The notes beneath the pieces are model-generated. The model saw only the letters and a list, made by a program, of their open reading frames with translations. It did not search any database and was not told the DNA's origin. From positions 107,469 through 171,468 of the forward strand of contig CAYMIN010000007.1 of the NCBI GenBank assembly GCA_964390495.1: DNA of 64,000 nucleotides, given 5' to 3'. Both the position numbers and the translations under genes were made by a program. Of the stretch, positions 1 through 8,478 are shown piece after piece (the first letter of the stretch is position 1; the number at the start of each line of letters is the position of its first letter). This DNA is from UBA11051 sp964390495. GTDB lineage: Bacteria; Armatimonadota; Zipacnadia; Zipacnadales; UBA11051.

Positions 1-267
1 CGTACGTCAGCCGCTCTTGGCTGCGTATAGTATAGCCAAACCGCTTCAATTTCACTTCAAACGCAAGTCAAGATTGCCTCAAAGCTACCTTGGGACCTTT
101 CGGCCCCCCACAGCCCCAGGGTCTCAAAGATTCCGTAACGGCTCTCTAAAAATCGTTTCCCGGCTAGGCGCGCCGTTCTGTCAACCGTCCAGCGCCTTTA
201 CTGGCTGCAGTTTTCGTGCCGTCGCCTCACCGCCTCAGGCCGCGCTGTGTACCGGCCTCCAATAAGC

Positions 268-306
268 AGAAGAGGCGCCCTTTTGGGGGAGGAGGGCGCC
301 TCTTCT
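268..306. terminator. Perfect 13-bp stem-loop downstream of the minus-strand TadG-like gene
   Basis: The arms at 268-280 and 294-306 are exact reverse complements (AGAAGAGGCGCCC) around a 13-nt loop. It lies about 100 nt past the stop codon of the minus-strand gene ending at 405. Neither side has a strong T-run, so it is a transcription-end or mRNA-stability hairpin by position only. It could also be one end of a lost mobile element. Confidence 0.5.
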
Positions 307-309
307 TAA

Positions 310-364
310 TAGAGTGGTTCACTACGCCTACACAGGCAGGAGAGGTAGTGGACTATCACTCTAT
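310..364. repeat. Second, imperfect inverted repeat
   Basis: Left arm TAGAGTGGTTCACTAC (310-325) pairs imperfectly with a right arm ending GTAGTGG...CACTCTA (346-364). It sits between the perfect hairpin at 268-306 and the stop codon at 405. Its function is unknown. The first 404 bases hold no convincing gene apart from these two structures. Confidence 0.45.
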
Positions 365-404
365 CAGTTCCCACAACACCTGTTACTCCGTCGCTTGAAT
401 TGTG

Positions 405-1484
405 TTATTCGAGAAGCTGGCGGGCGTACAGTGTCGAGCTTTCCGCCGCCGGTGCCACCTCGCCTCTAGCCAGCGCGTGCTCGACCGGCTGCAGCGTGAT
501 CCTGGCAGGCCCCGGGCCGCTCACCTCGGCATCCACCAGCCACATCGCCCGCAACTCCTGCACCTGCAATCCCTGCTCGGTGACGGCCACTAGCGGCACC
601 GTCAGCAGGCGCGGATGGCGGGAGCTGTGTTGCGCGATGGTCTGGTCGCAGTAGGGCTTCTGCGCGGCCCGCTGCAGCCGCCCCGCAGCTTGCGCCTCGC
701 CCACCAACGCCTGGGCCCACGCGGCTAGACCGTCGGCCTGGCTTGCGGCTTCCGGCGCACGCGCCGTGATGGTATCGCCCACCCTGAGGCTGAAGCGCTC
801 ACTTGCAGCCTGCGCCGACTTCTCACCGCGCAGCAACTCCAGCAAGAGCTGGTCATCGCCGGCGCGCTCGTTGGGAAATCTTATCCAGCCAAAGCCCGCC
901 TCGGACTGCCGGGCCTCATTAGGGTCTTGAAGATAAGTGCAGACATAGCTCTGTCCCAGCTTCAGCGGAGCAGAGGCAACAATATAGATGGGGTCAACGC
1001 CGGCCGCGGCCGCCGGTCCCCACACCACTGTCTTGGCGGAGGCTGCCTCTCCAAGCGGAACCGGCAGTGTGCCGGAGGTGCGGGCCTTTACGGTTACGGC
1101 CATACAGTTGGGGCCGAGCTTGTCGAAGGGTGGAGCTAGGGGAGTGGCGTCTTGAGGGTGATAGATGGTGATGTCGCTAGCCGCGTCACAGACCACCGTC
1201 GGCCCAGGCACTTGGTGCTGGTTGGCTGCGATCAGCTCGGAGGCCACCCGCCGCGCCGCGGTTGCATCGGGCAATTGCGCCGCCGCTCCCAGCGCAGCGG
1301 CTTCGGCTACGGCTGCTACATGCTGACGGCCAAAGTCCAGCGGCCGGGCAAAGGCGGCATACATACCGATCACGGCGAGGCCGACCAGAGCCGCGGCGAC
1401 TATGCCGAGGCTTGAGGCGACGCCCGCTCTGGGACGCACGACTTGCTGCCGAAGTGCAGTTCTGCAGGTCCTTAGAGTTTTCAT
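405..1484 (-). CDS. TadG-N type membrane-anchored pilus-assembly-like protein
   Basis: About 359 aa. The start is ATG at 1484 (MKTLRTCR...), with AGGA six nt upstream; a longer frame from 1586 has no such support. Residues about 21-45 form one membrane segment after a basic stretch (VVRPRAG), followed by an ARPLDFGRQHVAAVAEAAAL helix. That is the layout of the TadG N-terminal domain (an 'RRG...DLGR...ADAAA' helix) in proteins secreted or assembled with Tad/Flp pili. The rest has no domain I recognise and is probably outside the membrane. It is divergent from the two plus-strand TadG-N proteins at 2152 and 3611 and shares only the N-terminal region with them. The call rests on that domain; the role in piliation is inferred. 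Confidence 0.7.
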   Translation of the reverse strand: MKTLRTCRTALRQQVVRPRAGVASSLGIVAAALVGLAVIGMYAAFARPLDFGRQHVAAVAEAAALGAAAQLPDATAARRVASELIAANQHQVPGPTVVCDAASDITIYHPQDATPLAPPFDKLGPNCMAVTVKARTSGTLPVPLGEAASAKTVVWGPAAAAGVDPIYIVASAPLKLGQSYVCTYLQDPNEARQSEAGFGWIRFPNERAGDDQLLLELLRGEKSAQAASERFSLRVGDTITARAPEAASQADGLAAWAQALVGEAQAAGRLQRAAQKPYCDQTIAQHSSRHPRLLTVPLVAVTEQGLQVQELRAMWLVDAEVSGPGPARITLQPVEHALARGEVAPAAESSTLYARQLLE

Positions 1485-2151
1485 AAGCCATCCTGGCGAG
1501 GGCGCGACGAACCAGGTGCTATTCCCCCCGACGCCCCCCTGGCGCCAGGAGTACTGCGCTGCGTATGCCCTCGAGAGATCCCCCAAGAATCTCGAGCTTC
1601 AGCGCAAAGCTGCAAGCGGGGTTATTATGTTCCTATCCGAACAGGTGCGAATTGACAGTAATTGTGCCCGCCATCTCCCTGCGGGTCCCCACTATTATAC
1701 TCAAGAACTACAGAATATTATCTCAAGATTTGCTCAATATTCGTTGAGCGTGGCCTAGAGCGGATTATGGATCGGGGAACTCCAGAGGCAACAGGATTGG
1801 ACATACGGCCCGCATATGGCATCTAGGGGCGTTCCCGCCAAATGCCGGAAACACCACATTGTAATTGGTGCAAGGCCCTCGGCCGGGATGCCCGAGCTAC
1901 GCCTCTTGTGAGTTATTGGGCCTGGACGCGCGGTCGTAACACGCTTTGCGCGCTCGTAGTGCCTGTCTATCGCAGTAGCAGGTCCGGTTCCATCGGGGGG
2001 CCAGTTCGGATCAGTACCGCCCAAGTCTACAAGCCCGGCGGCGATATTTTAGCAATTTTTGAGCAAAGGTTGATGCTAAGAAGAGGCCAGACAGGTTAAT
2101 ATATATTATGTATACGCGCCTGTTACGAGAAGCGAGCAAGCTAGCGGGGGA
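1485..2151. other. Intergenic region between divergent TadG-N genes
   Basis: About 670 bases without a credible ORF. AT-rich patches occur at 1690-1745 and 2045-2110. Two direct CTCAAGA heptamers (1700-1706, 1722-1728) are followed by a GCTCAA-6-TTGAGC inverted repeat (1732-1749). This may be an operator for the divergent promoters, but I found no well-spaced -35/-10 pair. Confidence 0.4.
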
Positions 2152-3390
2152 ATGGTGCTTATGCAAGAGAAACTTCGGACAATCCGAGTAGGTCGGAGCG
2201 GGCTGCAGTCGGCAGGTAAGCGGCGCGGCGTTGTATGGGGCACCGTGGCCGTGGCGCTAGTGGCGCTGATGGGGATGGCGGCGCTGACGATAGACCTGGG
2301 GCGCATGGCGGTTTCGGTGCAGCGCGCCCAAGCCGTTGCCGATGCTGCTGCGATGGGCGCGGCCAACCAACTGCCGGATACCGACCTGGCGAACGCCCGG
2401 CTCGCCGATGTGGTCTCGGGCAACAATGAAGCCAACCCCTGGCCGCAGGTCGCCATCAACCCCGACCAAGACGTCACCTACTACACCAGTGGGGAAGAGG
2501 TCCCCGACTATGGCGTGCTTGACAGCAGCGAGCTCGCCGTAACGGTGCAAGCCCATGTCAATGAGGAGTATGGCTTTGCCAAGGTCGCCGGCCTAGAGCA
2601 GATGAATATCGTCCGCACGGCGACGGCCAAGACCACCTTCAATCCCAGCAGCCTGCCCGTGCTCTTCGCCGGCCAGGAGGTGGACTGGGAAGACGGCTTT
2701 GTCTCCAGCGGTTCCGGGGTGTACATTGACGGCGCAATCCACTCCAACAGCAGCGTCGTCATTCACGGTTCTCATATTACCATCACCGGCCTGGTCGAGT
2801 ACCGCTACAGTCTGGTCATCTCCGGCTCCGACATTGACCTGCAGCAGGGCTCCGTGGAGGGCGAGATCGAGCCCTATCCCGTCAACTACACCTGGGACGA
2901 CTTCCTGCCCTGGGATTATGAGGTCGGCAGTCTCACCATCAGTGAGGGCAGCATGGAGTTCGGCCACGTGCACGTCAACGGCGACTTGACCGTGAACAGC
3001 TCGGGCTTTCAGGGCTCCAACGGTCTGGTGATGGTTGAAGGCAATGTTGTGTTCAATGGCTCCGGCGCGCAACTCAATCATGTCACCATCATCGCCAAGG
3101 GCACGATCAAGTTCAATGGCGCTTGCCAATCCATGACACCATACGTCGAGAATGTGACGCTAATATCGTTCTCAACAGCCGACAAAGCCATCGTCTTCGA
3201 CGGGGCGGGTCAAGCGACAGAAGGGATACTGTTTGCCCCCAACGGCGGCATCAATTTCCATGGCGCTGATGCTAGTTGTCATAACGGCAGCCTGATTGGG
3301 CTGGAGGTAACCATGCGGGGCGGCCAGTACACCGTCGCCGGCACCCAAGACGACTCGCAAATACTCAAGACGGTCCAATTGATAAAGTAA
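2152..3390 (+). CDS. TadG-N protein with a C-terminal beta-solenoid domain (paralog 1)
   Basis: 412 aa. The start is ATG 2152, or more likely ATG 2161, which has GGGGG ten nt upstream. Residues 24-75 are a textbook TadG-N domain: RRG, one membrane helix, DLGRMAVSVQRAQAVADAAA. The region after about residue 165 is a run of short beta-type repeats (ISGSDI, VNSSGF, FNGSG, FNGACQ, FDGAGQ), as in polymer-forming or bactofilin-like solenoids. Its neighbour at 3611 is a full-length paralog of identical length. Secreted or surface-exposed behind an N-terminal anchor is the inferred topology. The solenoid is more degenerate than in the paralog. Confidence 0.75.
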   Translation: MVLMQEKLRTIRVGRSGLQSAGKRRGVVWGTVAVALVALMGMAALTIDLGRMAVSVQRAQAVADAAAMGAANQLPDTDLANARLADVVSGNNEANPWPQVAINPDQDVTYYTSGEEVPDYGVLDSSELAVTVQAHVNEEYGFAKVAGLEQMNIVRTATAKTTFNPSSLPVLFAGQEVDWEDGFVSSGSGVYIDGAIHSNSSVVIHGSHITITGLVEYRYSLVISGSDIDLQQGSVEGEIEPYPVNYTWDDFLPWDYEVGSLTISEGSMEFGHVHVNGDLTVNSSGFQGSNGLVMVEGNVVFNGSGAQLNHVTIIAKGTIKFNGACQSMTPYVENVTLISFSTADKAIVFDGAGQATEGILFAPNGGINFHGADASCHNGSLIGLEVTMRGGQYTVAGTQDDSQILKTVQLIK

Positions 3391-3610
3391 AGCCGCCGTC
3401 CAAAGCCGAGCTCAAAATCGCTCAGAGCAGGCCGTGCAGGTGAATAAGTCAATTCGCCGCCATCGGCCCTGCGCCACATAGAGGCACAGCAATATTCGCA
3501 CTCACAGTTGCAGCAATCCAGCGCTTAAGTCGAGCGAGCCCCGGACGATACTATCAATAATAGCACCGGGGTTATGACAGCTCCACAGCGCAGCTAAAGG
3601 AACCCCCTCT

Positions 3611-4849
3611 ATGCGCAATCGCGGTCGGACAATTCGCAAGCATTCACTGGCTCTGTCCCGTCCCCGCCGACGGCGCGGTCTCGTCTTGGTGACTGTGCTA
3701 CTTGCGTTGGTCGCGCTGATGAGCCTCGCCGCCCTAACCGTTGACCTGGGGCGCATGGCGGTTGCGGTCCAGCGCGCCCAAGCGGTTGCCGATGCGGCCG
3801 CTATGGCTGCGGCCCACCAACTGCCCGACACCGATTTAGCCGACGCCCGCCTGGCGGACGTAGTCTCAGCCAACAATGAAGCTAACCCGTGGCCTGAGGT
3901 TGCCGTCAACACCGACCAGGATGTCACCTATTACGCCGCCGGTGACGAGGTCCCGGGCTATGGCGTGCTGGAAAGCGACGAGGCGGCCGTAACCGTGCAG
4001 GCCCACGTCAATGAGGCCTACGGCTTCGCCAAGGTGGCCGGCCTCGAGCAGATGAATATCGTCCGGCCTGCGACCGCCAAAGTCACCGCCTCCGCCGGCG
4101 CCTGTCCCTGTCTATTCGCGGGTGAGGACTCGACCTCAGCCACAGGAATCACTATCAACGGCTCCGGTATTCGCGTCGAAGGCGACACTCACTCCAACAC
4201 CCGCGTCACAATCAATGGCTCCAACCAGTATTTCTCCGGGCCGGTGGTCTATCGTAACCGCCTCACCGTCAACGGTTCCGGCATCGAGCTGGCCGGCGGC
4301 TCCTACGAAGGCGCTATCCTCAGCTACCCCGTGGATTACACCTGGGACGACTTCCTGCCGTGGGACTATGAAGTGAGCAGTATCACCATCAACGGATCGG
4401 GCAAGAGCATGGAGTTCGGTCACGTCCACGTCCTGGGCAATGTGACCCTCAACGGCAGTAACTTCTACGGCTATAACGGCCTGCTGCTGGTCGAAGGCAA
4501 TGTCACCTTCAACGGTTCGGGCCACGAGCTCGAAAATGTCACCATAATCGCCAAGGGCAGCATCGTCTTCAACGGCGCGTGCCAATCAATCACGCCCTAC
4601 ACCGAGAACCTGGCGCTGATGTCGCTGAAGTCAAGCAGCGGCACGGTCCTCACCTTCAACGGCTCCAACCAGGATTCGTTCGGCACCTTCTATGCGCCCA
4701 ATGGCTCGATCACCTATAACGGCAGCGGCCAGGAGCATCAATACGGCAGCATTATCGCCAAGCGCATCACCTTCAACGGTTCAGGCTCTTACGTGCATGG
4801 CACCGAAGCCAGCGGAGGTGGCGCCAAGATCGTGCAACTGGTCCAGTAA
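3611..4849 (+). CDS. TadG-N protein with an NGS(G/N) beta-solenoid (paralog 2)
   Basis: 412 aa. ATG 3611 follows AAAGG at ten nt. After RRRRG comes one membrane helix (about 24-44) and DLGRMAVAVQRAQAVADAAA, the TadG-N signature. From about residue 177 to the end there are nine copies of x-N-G-S-(G/N), each after two or three alternating hydrophobic residues (ITINGSG, VTINGSN, LTVNGSG, VTFNGSG, ITFNGSG), plus one NGA variant. They recur every 15-30 residues, as expected for strands stacked in a right-handed solenoid. The copies use different synonymous codons, so the pattern is held at protein level. It arose by tandem duplication with the 2152 gene. Likely a surface or periplasmic scaffold; the exact role is unknown. 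Confidence 0.75.
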   Translation: MRNRGRTIRKHSLALSRPRRRRGLVLVTVLLALVALMSLAALTVDLGRMAVAVQRAQAVADAAAMAAAHQLPDTDLADARLADVVSANNEANPWPEVAVNTDQDVTYYAAGDEVPGYGVLESDEAAVTVQAHVNEAYGFAKVAGLEQMNIVRPATAKVTASAGACPCLFAGEDSTSATGITINGSGIRVEGDTHSNTRVTINGSNQYFSGPVVYRNRLTVNGSGIELAGGSYEGAILSYPVDYTWDDFLPWDYEVSSITINGSGKSMEFGHVHVLGNVTLNGSNFYGYNGLLLVEGNVTFNGSGHELENVTIIAKGSIVFNGACQSITPYTENLALMSLKSSSGTVLTFNGSNQDSFGTFYAPNGSITYNGSGQEHQYGSIIAKRITFNGSGSYVHGTEASGGGAKIVQLVQ

Positions 4850-4872
4850 GCTTCCTGCGGGTACATCGGCGA

Positions 4873-4880
4873 TGACGTCA
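4873..4880. promoter_or_regulatory. TGACGTCA site within a 14-bp palindrome
   Basis: The 14-bp palindrome CGATGACGTCATCG spans 4870-4883. The same octamer TGACGTCA recurs at 5016-5023, 143 bp downstream, in the same intergenic region ahead of the secretin gene. It may be a pair of operators; the protein is unknown. Confidence 0.3.
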
Positions 4881-4911
4881 TCGCGTCGTCCGGGGGGACC
4901 CGTAGATTGGG

Positions 4912-4941
4912 GAACACACCTTCTCATCCGGAGGTGTGTTC
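4912..4941. terminator. 10-bp hairpin after the second TadG-N gene
   Basis: GAACACACCT (4912-4921) and AGGTGTGTTC (4932-4941) are exact reverse complements with a 10-nt loop, followed by TTCGTTGTC. It is 62 nt past the stop at 4849, so a weak intrinsic terminator or attenuator ahead of the secretin gene is plausible. Confidence 0.5.
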
Positions 4942-5015
4942 TTCGTTGTCAGCGACCGCAGACAATACCTCCGCGCAGGAAACCGCGCTGTCTCGGCGAA
5001 CCACCAAGTACGTGG

Positions 5016-5023
5016 TGACGTCA
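5016..5023. promoter_or_regulatory. Second TGACGTCA octamer, upstream of the secretin gene
   Basis: It lies 73 nt before the secretin start codon and matches the octamer at 4873-4880. It is not part of a longer palindrome here (GTGACGTCAT). Confidence 0.25.
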
Positions 5024-5095
5024 TACATATGCCAATCTCATCTTGGATGGCCCCGGCGAGTAGGGAAGCGACGATTGAGCAAGGAGAGAGCCCGG

Positions 5096-7801
5096 ATGAA
5101 ATCATGGAACCAAGGCGGCCTACCCAGTTGTCGGCGATGGGCAGCTTATCTCGGTGTGGCGGTGGCCCTGGCTTTGGCCATTGTCCCCGCCGGCGCCCAG
5201 GAGCACGCCGATCTCGCGCCCACTGCTGAACTGGAATGGGTCAGCGTAGCTGAGGCCGACGCGGCCCAAGTCAGCGAGGCCATCACTCACCTCGCCGAGG
5301 CCTTCGCCTACGAGGACCAACCTGCACCGTTCTTTATGATGCGCATGGGAAATAGGGTGGCGGTGTACGGCCCTCAACGGCTGCGCCAAATCGCCGTCGA
5401 AGTGCTCAAGAGCATCCCCGGACCCGAGCGCAGAGAGCCACAGACCCTGGTCCTAACCCTCAGCCCAACTGCCGATCTGTCCCGCCTCGAGCAATTCGAC
5501 AAGGTCGCCGGCCTGGCAAGCATGGAGCAGCTAGACCGCTCGCTGGTGCTGCGAGGCACCAGCCCCGCCCTTGACACCACGGCCAAGTTGCTGACCGATG
5601 CCGGCCTCATCTACGACCCCGACGCGCCCTGGTGCGAGACGGTGCGGCTCTATTACCTGCGCCGGCCCAACATTGTACAAGCCATCATCTCCAACATGCC
5701 GACGGACATCATCCAGAATGTGACGGTGCTGGGTGGCGAGGACCCCAGCGGCCCGCCGACTTTGGTGCTCGCCGGGCCTCGCTCGCAGGTGGAAGACGTC
5801 AAGCGCGTCATCGCCGCCTTGGACGTGCCGCATCCGGAAGTGCGCCTCGACATCTGGGCCTTTCAACTCAGCGGAGGTGACGCTGCTGGTGTCGCCAAGC
5901 GCGCTCGCCTGGCCCAGTCCCACGTCGCCGCGATGGCGCGCCTGGTACGCGGCTATCTGCGCCAGTTGGAGGCCTATGCCCAACAGCGGCTGGTGCAGAA
6001 CCGAGAGTTGGTCGCCGCGCTTGACCAGTCGCTTGAGGGTAACTCCAAAATCGCCGCCGTTCCCTACCAGCTACCCGCAAAGCTAGGCACCGGCTTTGTG
6101 CTCACACCCTCGGCGCGCGGCAGGCATCCGTTGTCCCTGACCGAGACGCTGGCCACCTTCATCACCGTGCCGCCCGACACCGCGACCCAGCCCCCGCCTG
6201 CGCCGCAGTCAAAGCCGGCGCCTCAATCCGATGGCAGCGCCGCCAAGACTGGCAAAGATCAGCCGGAGTTCTCCGCCACGGTAGCAGTCGAGGGCCTGCC
6301 GCTGCCGGCGCTGGTACAGGCCTCTGCCGGCGAAACTCGGCCCGCGCGCATGTTGACCATAAGCGACGGCCTCAGCCGGCGGCTGAGCGGCTGGGTGACC
6401 GAACTGCAGGACAGCGATCCCGAAGCCCTCGAGACCTGGCGCGCCCTGGTCAAGCAAGCCGGCTCCGGCAGCAGTCCCGAGCTGGCGGAGCTGCTCGACC
6501 GCACTATCCAGGCGACCGAGCGCGAAGGGCGGCGGCCGCGCCACCTCTATGATGCCGAGCCTTTGCTACCGCGACGCCTGCTCGAGACCTTCAGAGATGA
6601 GAACTACGCCTGCACCGCCCAGGAGAGCATCGGGGCCTTTCTGGCCATGCACACGCGCCTCGGCCATGACTGGAGCGCCGCGCCGCCGGAGCATCTGCGG
6701 ATGCGCGCGGCTGATGCCCAAGCGGTGCTGCAGAATGCCGAGCGCGCGCTGGCTGAGGACGTGCAGGCCCTGTTTTTGCGTCCCCTGCAGAATGACCTCC
6801 AGACCCTGGCCGGCGCCGGCGGCCACACCGGCCTCGGTTCGGCCAGCACCACCAGCATCGCCGTCCTATCCGGCACTCAGGCCGAGGTCGTCGGCAGCGC
6901 CGTCAGCTACTTCGACATTAGCCAAGCCAAGCCCCTGGACATAGGCGCCCTGCAGAGGTCGGAGGAGTTCAGTGAGGCCCTGGCCGGCTTCCTACCGCAC
7001 CGGCACCGTCGCGGCCCCCAGCGGGTAGTGGCGAAGGTCAGACTTAGTCCCGCCGACGTCTCGGCCGATGACCTGGATACCTGGAGCGCGCGCCTGCAGC
7101 AAGTCCTGCCCGAAGTGCAGTGTTGGCCCCTGCAAGAGCCCGGCAGCGCCGGCCTGATGCTGATCGGCACCAACCAGGAAGTGACCTCCGCGACCAGCAT
7201 CCTCCAGACCGGCGGCCTCATCAGCAGCGTCCAGTCGGCCAGCGTAGTTGCCGAGGCAACGCCGGTGCCGGCCGCAGCCGGGCTGGGCACGCAGGCAATC
7301 TCAGAGGCCGATAACCTCTCCGCACTCTCCGCCGACCGGCTCCTGGCCCTGGCCTTGGACCTCGGCCAGGAAGAGGAGGTGTGGACCGCTCTGACGGAGG
7401 GGGCGAAGCTGACCTTCACTCCACACGTCTTGCCGGGCGGCTCGGCGGCGGAGGTCGCCATTGACTTTCAGGTGACCCACAATGACCCCGGCTCCGGCGA
7501 TGCCGCGCCGATGAACGCCCCGCTCAGCCGCGTCGCCAAGCACAGCGCCCGCACCAGCGTGTACGTCCAGGCGCTGGACCTGTTTTCGCTGTCCAGTCTC
7601 ACCCTGGCCACCAGCCATCCTCGGCCTGACCGGACAATCCCGGTGCTGGGCCAGCTTCCGCTGCTGGGCAAGATGTTCCGCTTCTCCCGCAGTCCCGCGA
7701 CGGTGTATCATGAAAGTGTCCTGATGGTGTACTCAACGATTCTGCCCACCGGCGCCGACCTGGCGGCGACCCTTGATGTCGCCAATGCCGGACGGGAGTA
7801 G
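5096..7801 (+). CDS. Divergent secretin-family protein (type II/Tad-like outer-membrane channel)
   Basis: About 901 aa. The start is ATG 5096 with AAGGAG nine nt upstream; it is followed by a basic N-terminus, a hydrophobic stretch and AGAQE, a signal peptide. Residues about 180-250 contain a secretin N-domain pattern (LYYLRRPNIVQAI..., then TLVLAGPRSQVEDVKRVIAALD). The C-terminal end has the family hallmark: KLTFTPHVLPGG, a strand with D-F-Q-V, then TIPVLGQLPLLGKMFRFSRS, equivalent to the usual VPILGDIPLLGxLFR. A Pro/Gln-rich linker lies near residues 360-390. The middle (about 400-700) is long, helical and unassigned. It follows the TadG-N genes on the same strand, so it may be their export channel. 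No ATPase or inner-membrane component is adjacent. Confidence 0.75.
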   Translation: MKSWNQGGLPSCRRWAAYLGVAVALALAIVPAGAQEHADLAPTAELEWVSVAEADAAQVSEAITHLAEAFAYEDQPAPFFMMRMGNRVAVYGPQRLRQIAVEVLKSIPGPERREPQTLVLTLSPTADLSRLEQFDKVAGLASMEQLDRSLVLRGTSPALDTTAKLLTDAGLIYDPDAPWCETVRLYYLRRPNIVQAIISNMPTDIIQNVTVLGGEDPSGPPTLVLAGPRSQVEDVKRVIAALDVPHPEVRLDIWAFQLSGGDAAGVAKRARLAQSHVAAMARLVRGYLRQLEAYAQQRLVQNRELVAALDQSLEGNSKIAAVPYQLPAKLGTGFVLTPSARGRHPLSLTETLATFITVPPDTATQPPPAPQSKPAPQSDGSAAKTGKDQPEFSATVAVEGLPLPALVQASAGETRPARMLTISDGLSRRLSGWVTELQDSDPEALETWRALVKQAGSGSSPELAELLDRTIQATEREGRRPRHLYDAEPLLPRRLLETFRDENYACTAQESIGAFLAMHTRLGHDWSAAPPEHLRMRAADAQAVLQNAERALAEDVQALFLRPLQNDLQTLAGAGGHTGLGSASTTSIAVLSGTQAEVVGSAVSYFDISQAKPLDIGALQRSEEFSEALAGFLPHRHRRGPQRVVAKVRLSPADVSADDLDTWSARLQQVLPEVQCWPLQEPGSAGLMLIGTNQEVTSATSILQTGGLISSVQSASVVAEATPVPAAAGLGTQAISEADNLSALSADRLLALALDLGQEEEVWTALTEGAKLTFTPHVLPGGSAAEVAIDFQVTHNDPGSGDAAPMNAPLSRVAKHSARTSVYVQALDLFSLSSLTLATSHPRPDRTIPVLGQLPLLGKMFRFSRSPATVYHESVLMVYSTILPTGADLAATLDVANAGRE

Positions 7802-7912
7802 TGATCACCCGCGGCAAGGCCGGGTGGTTCGCGCTCATGCTCGCGGCTGTGATTCCCGGCATCTATCTAGCGTATTGAGCCAACCCACTTGTCTCGTGGG
7901 TCGGGTTTGTCT

Positions 7913-7976
7913 CGCCGACCTATCCCCCTTTGATTCCCCCTTCCCTGCCAGGGAAGGGGGGGTAGGGGGTTAGGCG
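7913..7976. repeat. Family C palindromic repeat, forward orientation
   Basis: The core CCCCCTTCCCT-GCC-AGGGAAGGGGG is flanked by CCGACCTATCCCCCTTTGA and TAGGGGGTTAGGCG. The same unit occurs in reverse orientation at about 47391, 53857, 55365 and 62625. Confidence 0.75.
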
Positions 7977-8086
7977 CTGTTGCCGTTCGCCGCTGTCTCC
8001 TCCTATTACAAACACCTCCGCATAACTTGGGCTTCCAGCCCGACGCGCTCAGGGCTCTCAGGCCCCCAGAATCCCAGCAATCCCCG

Positions 8087-8114
8087 TTTTATTATAATGT
8101 ACATTATGTCAACT
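8087..8114. other. dif-like XerC/XerD recombination site
   Basis: The 28-mer contains ATAATGTACATTATGTCAA in one uninterrupted run. From memory, the right (XerD) arm TTATGTCAACT matches the B. subtilis dif arm TTATGTAAACT at 10 of 11 positions and is close to the actinobacterial consensus (ACATTATGTCAAGT). The left (XerC) arm is only partly conserved, which is usual. The core is a 14-bp palindrome. There is no gene on either side within 280 bp. If real, this marks the terminus region of the chromosome, or the recombination site of a plasmid or Xer-using element. An operator palindrome is the alternative. Confidence 0.55.
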
Positions 8115-8478
8115 TAGCCCATCACAACCGTCCGCACTTGATACCTCATACCCAGCCCTATCAAGTGCCCCCACGCGGGCAGGTGCACCGCCTAGAGCCG
8201 GGACGACAGGCATCCGCCCGACCTGAGCTTGCCGAAGGTTGCCTGTCGCGAGCCTTGCCAACGGCATGGACAGGCTGGGCACCTGCGAAGCGGGTCACCT
8301 GTCCGCCAGGAAGGTGATATGTTGTCGGAACGCCATCTATATGTAAGGTATCCCCACCCCCCACGGCGAATAGCCTATGAGCAACCTGCAGAACAGGTGC
8401 CCGATACTGCGCACGGGCCGCCTGTCCATGCCGTTGCTATCCGGGAAACCAGCTCACCAGCATTGAGGGGATGCCATA

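Larger units (their letters stand above)
7802..8478. other. Repeat-rich intergenic region containing a dif-like site
   Basis: It holds a family C repeat (7913-7976), a CCAGCCCGACGC REP fragment near 8035, a dif-like site (8087-8114), and a palindromic block at 8210-8310 with GACAGG...CCTGTC and a CTGAGCTTGCCGAAGG element. ORFs here have no coding character. Confidence 0.6.

Noticed and set aside
1842..2099. 85-aa ORF in the TadG-N intergenic region
   Set aside because: No family, poor codon pattern and it runs through AT-rich control DNA.
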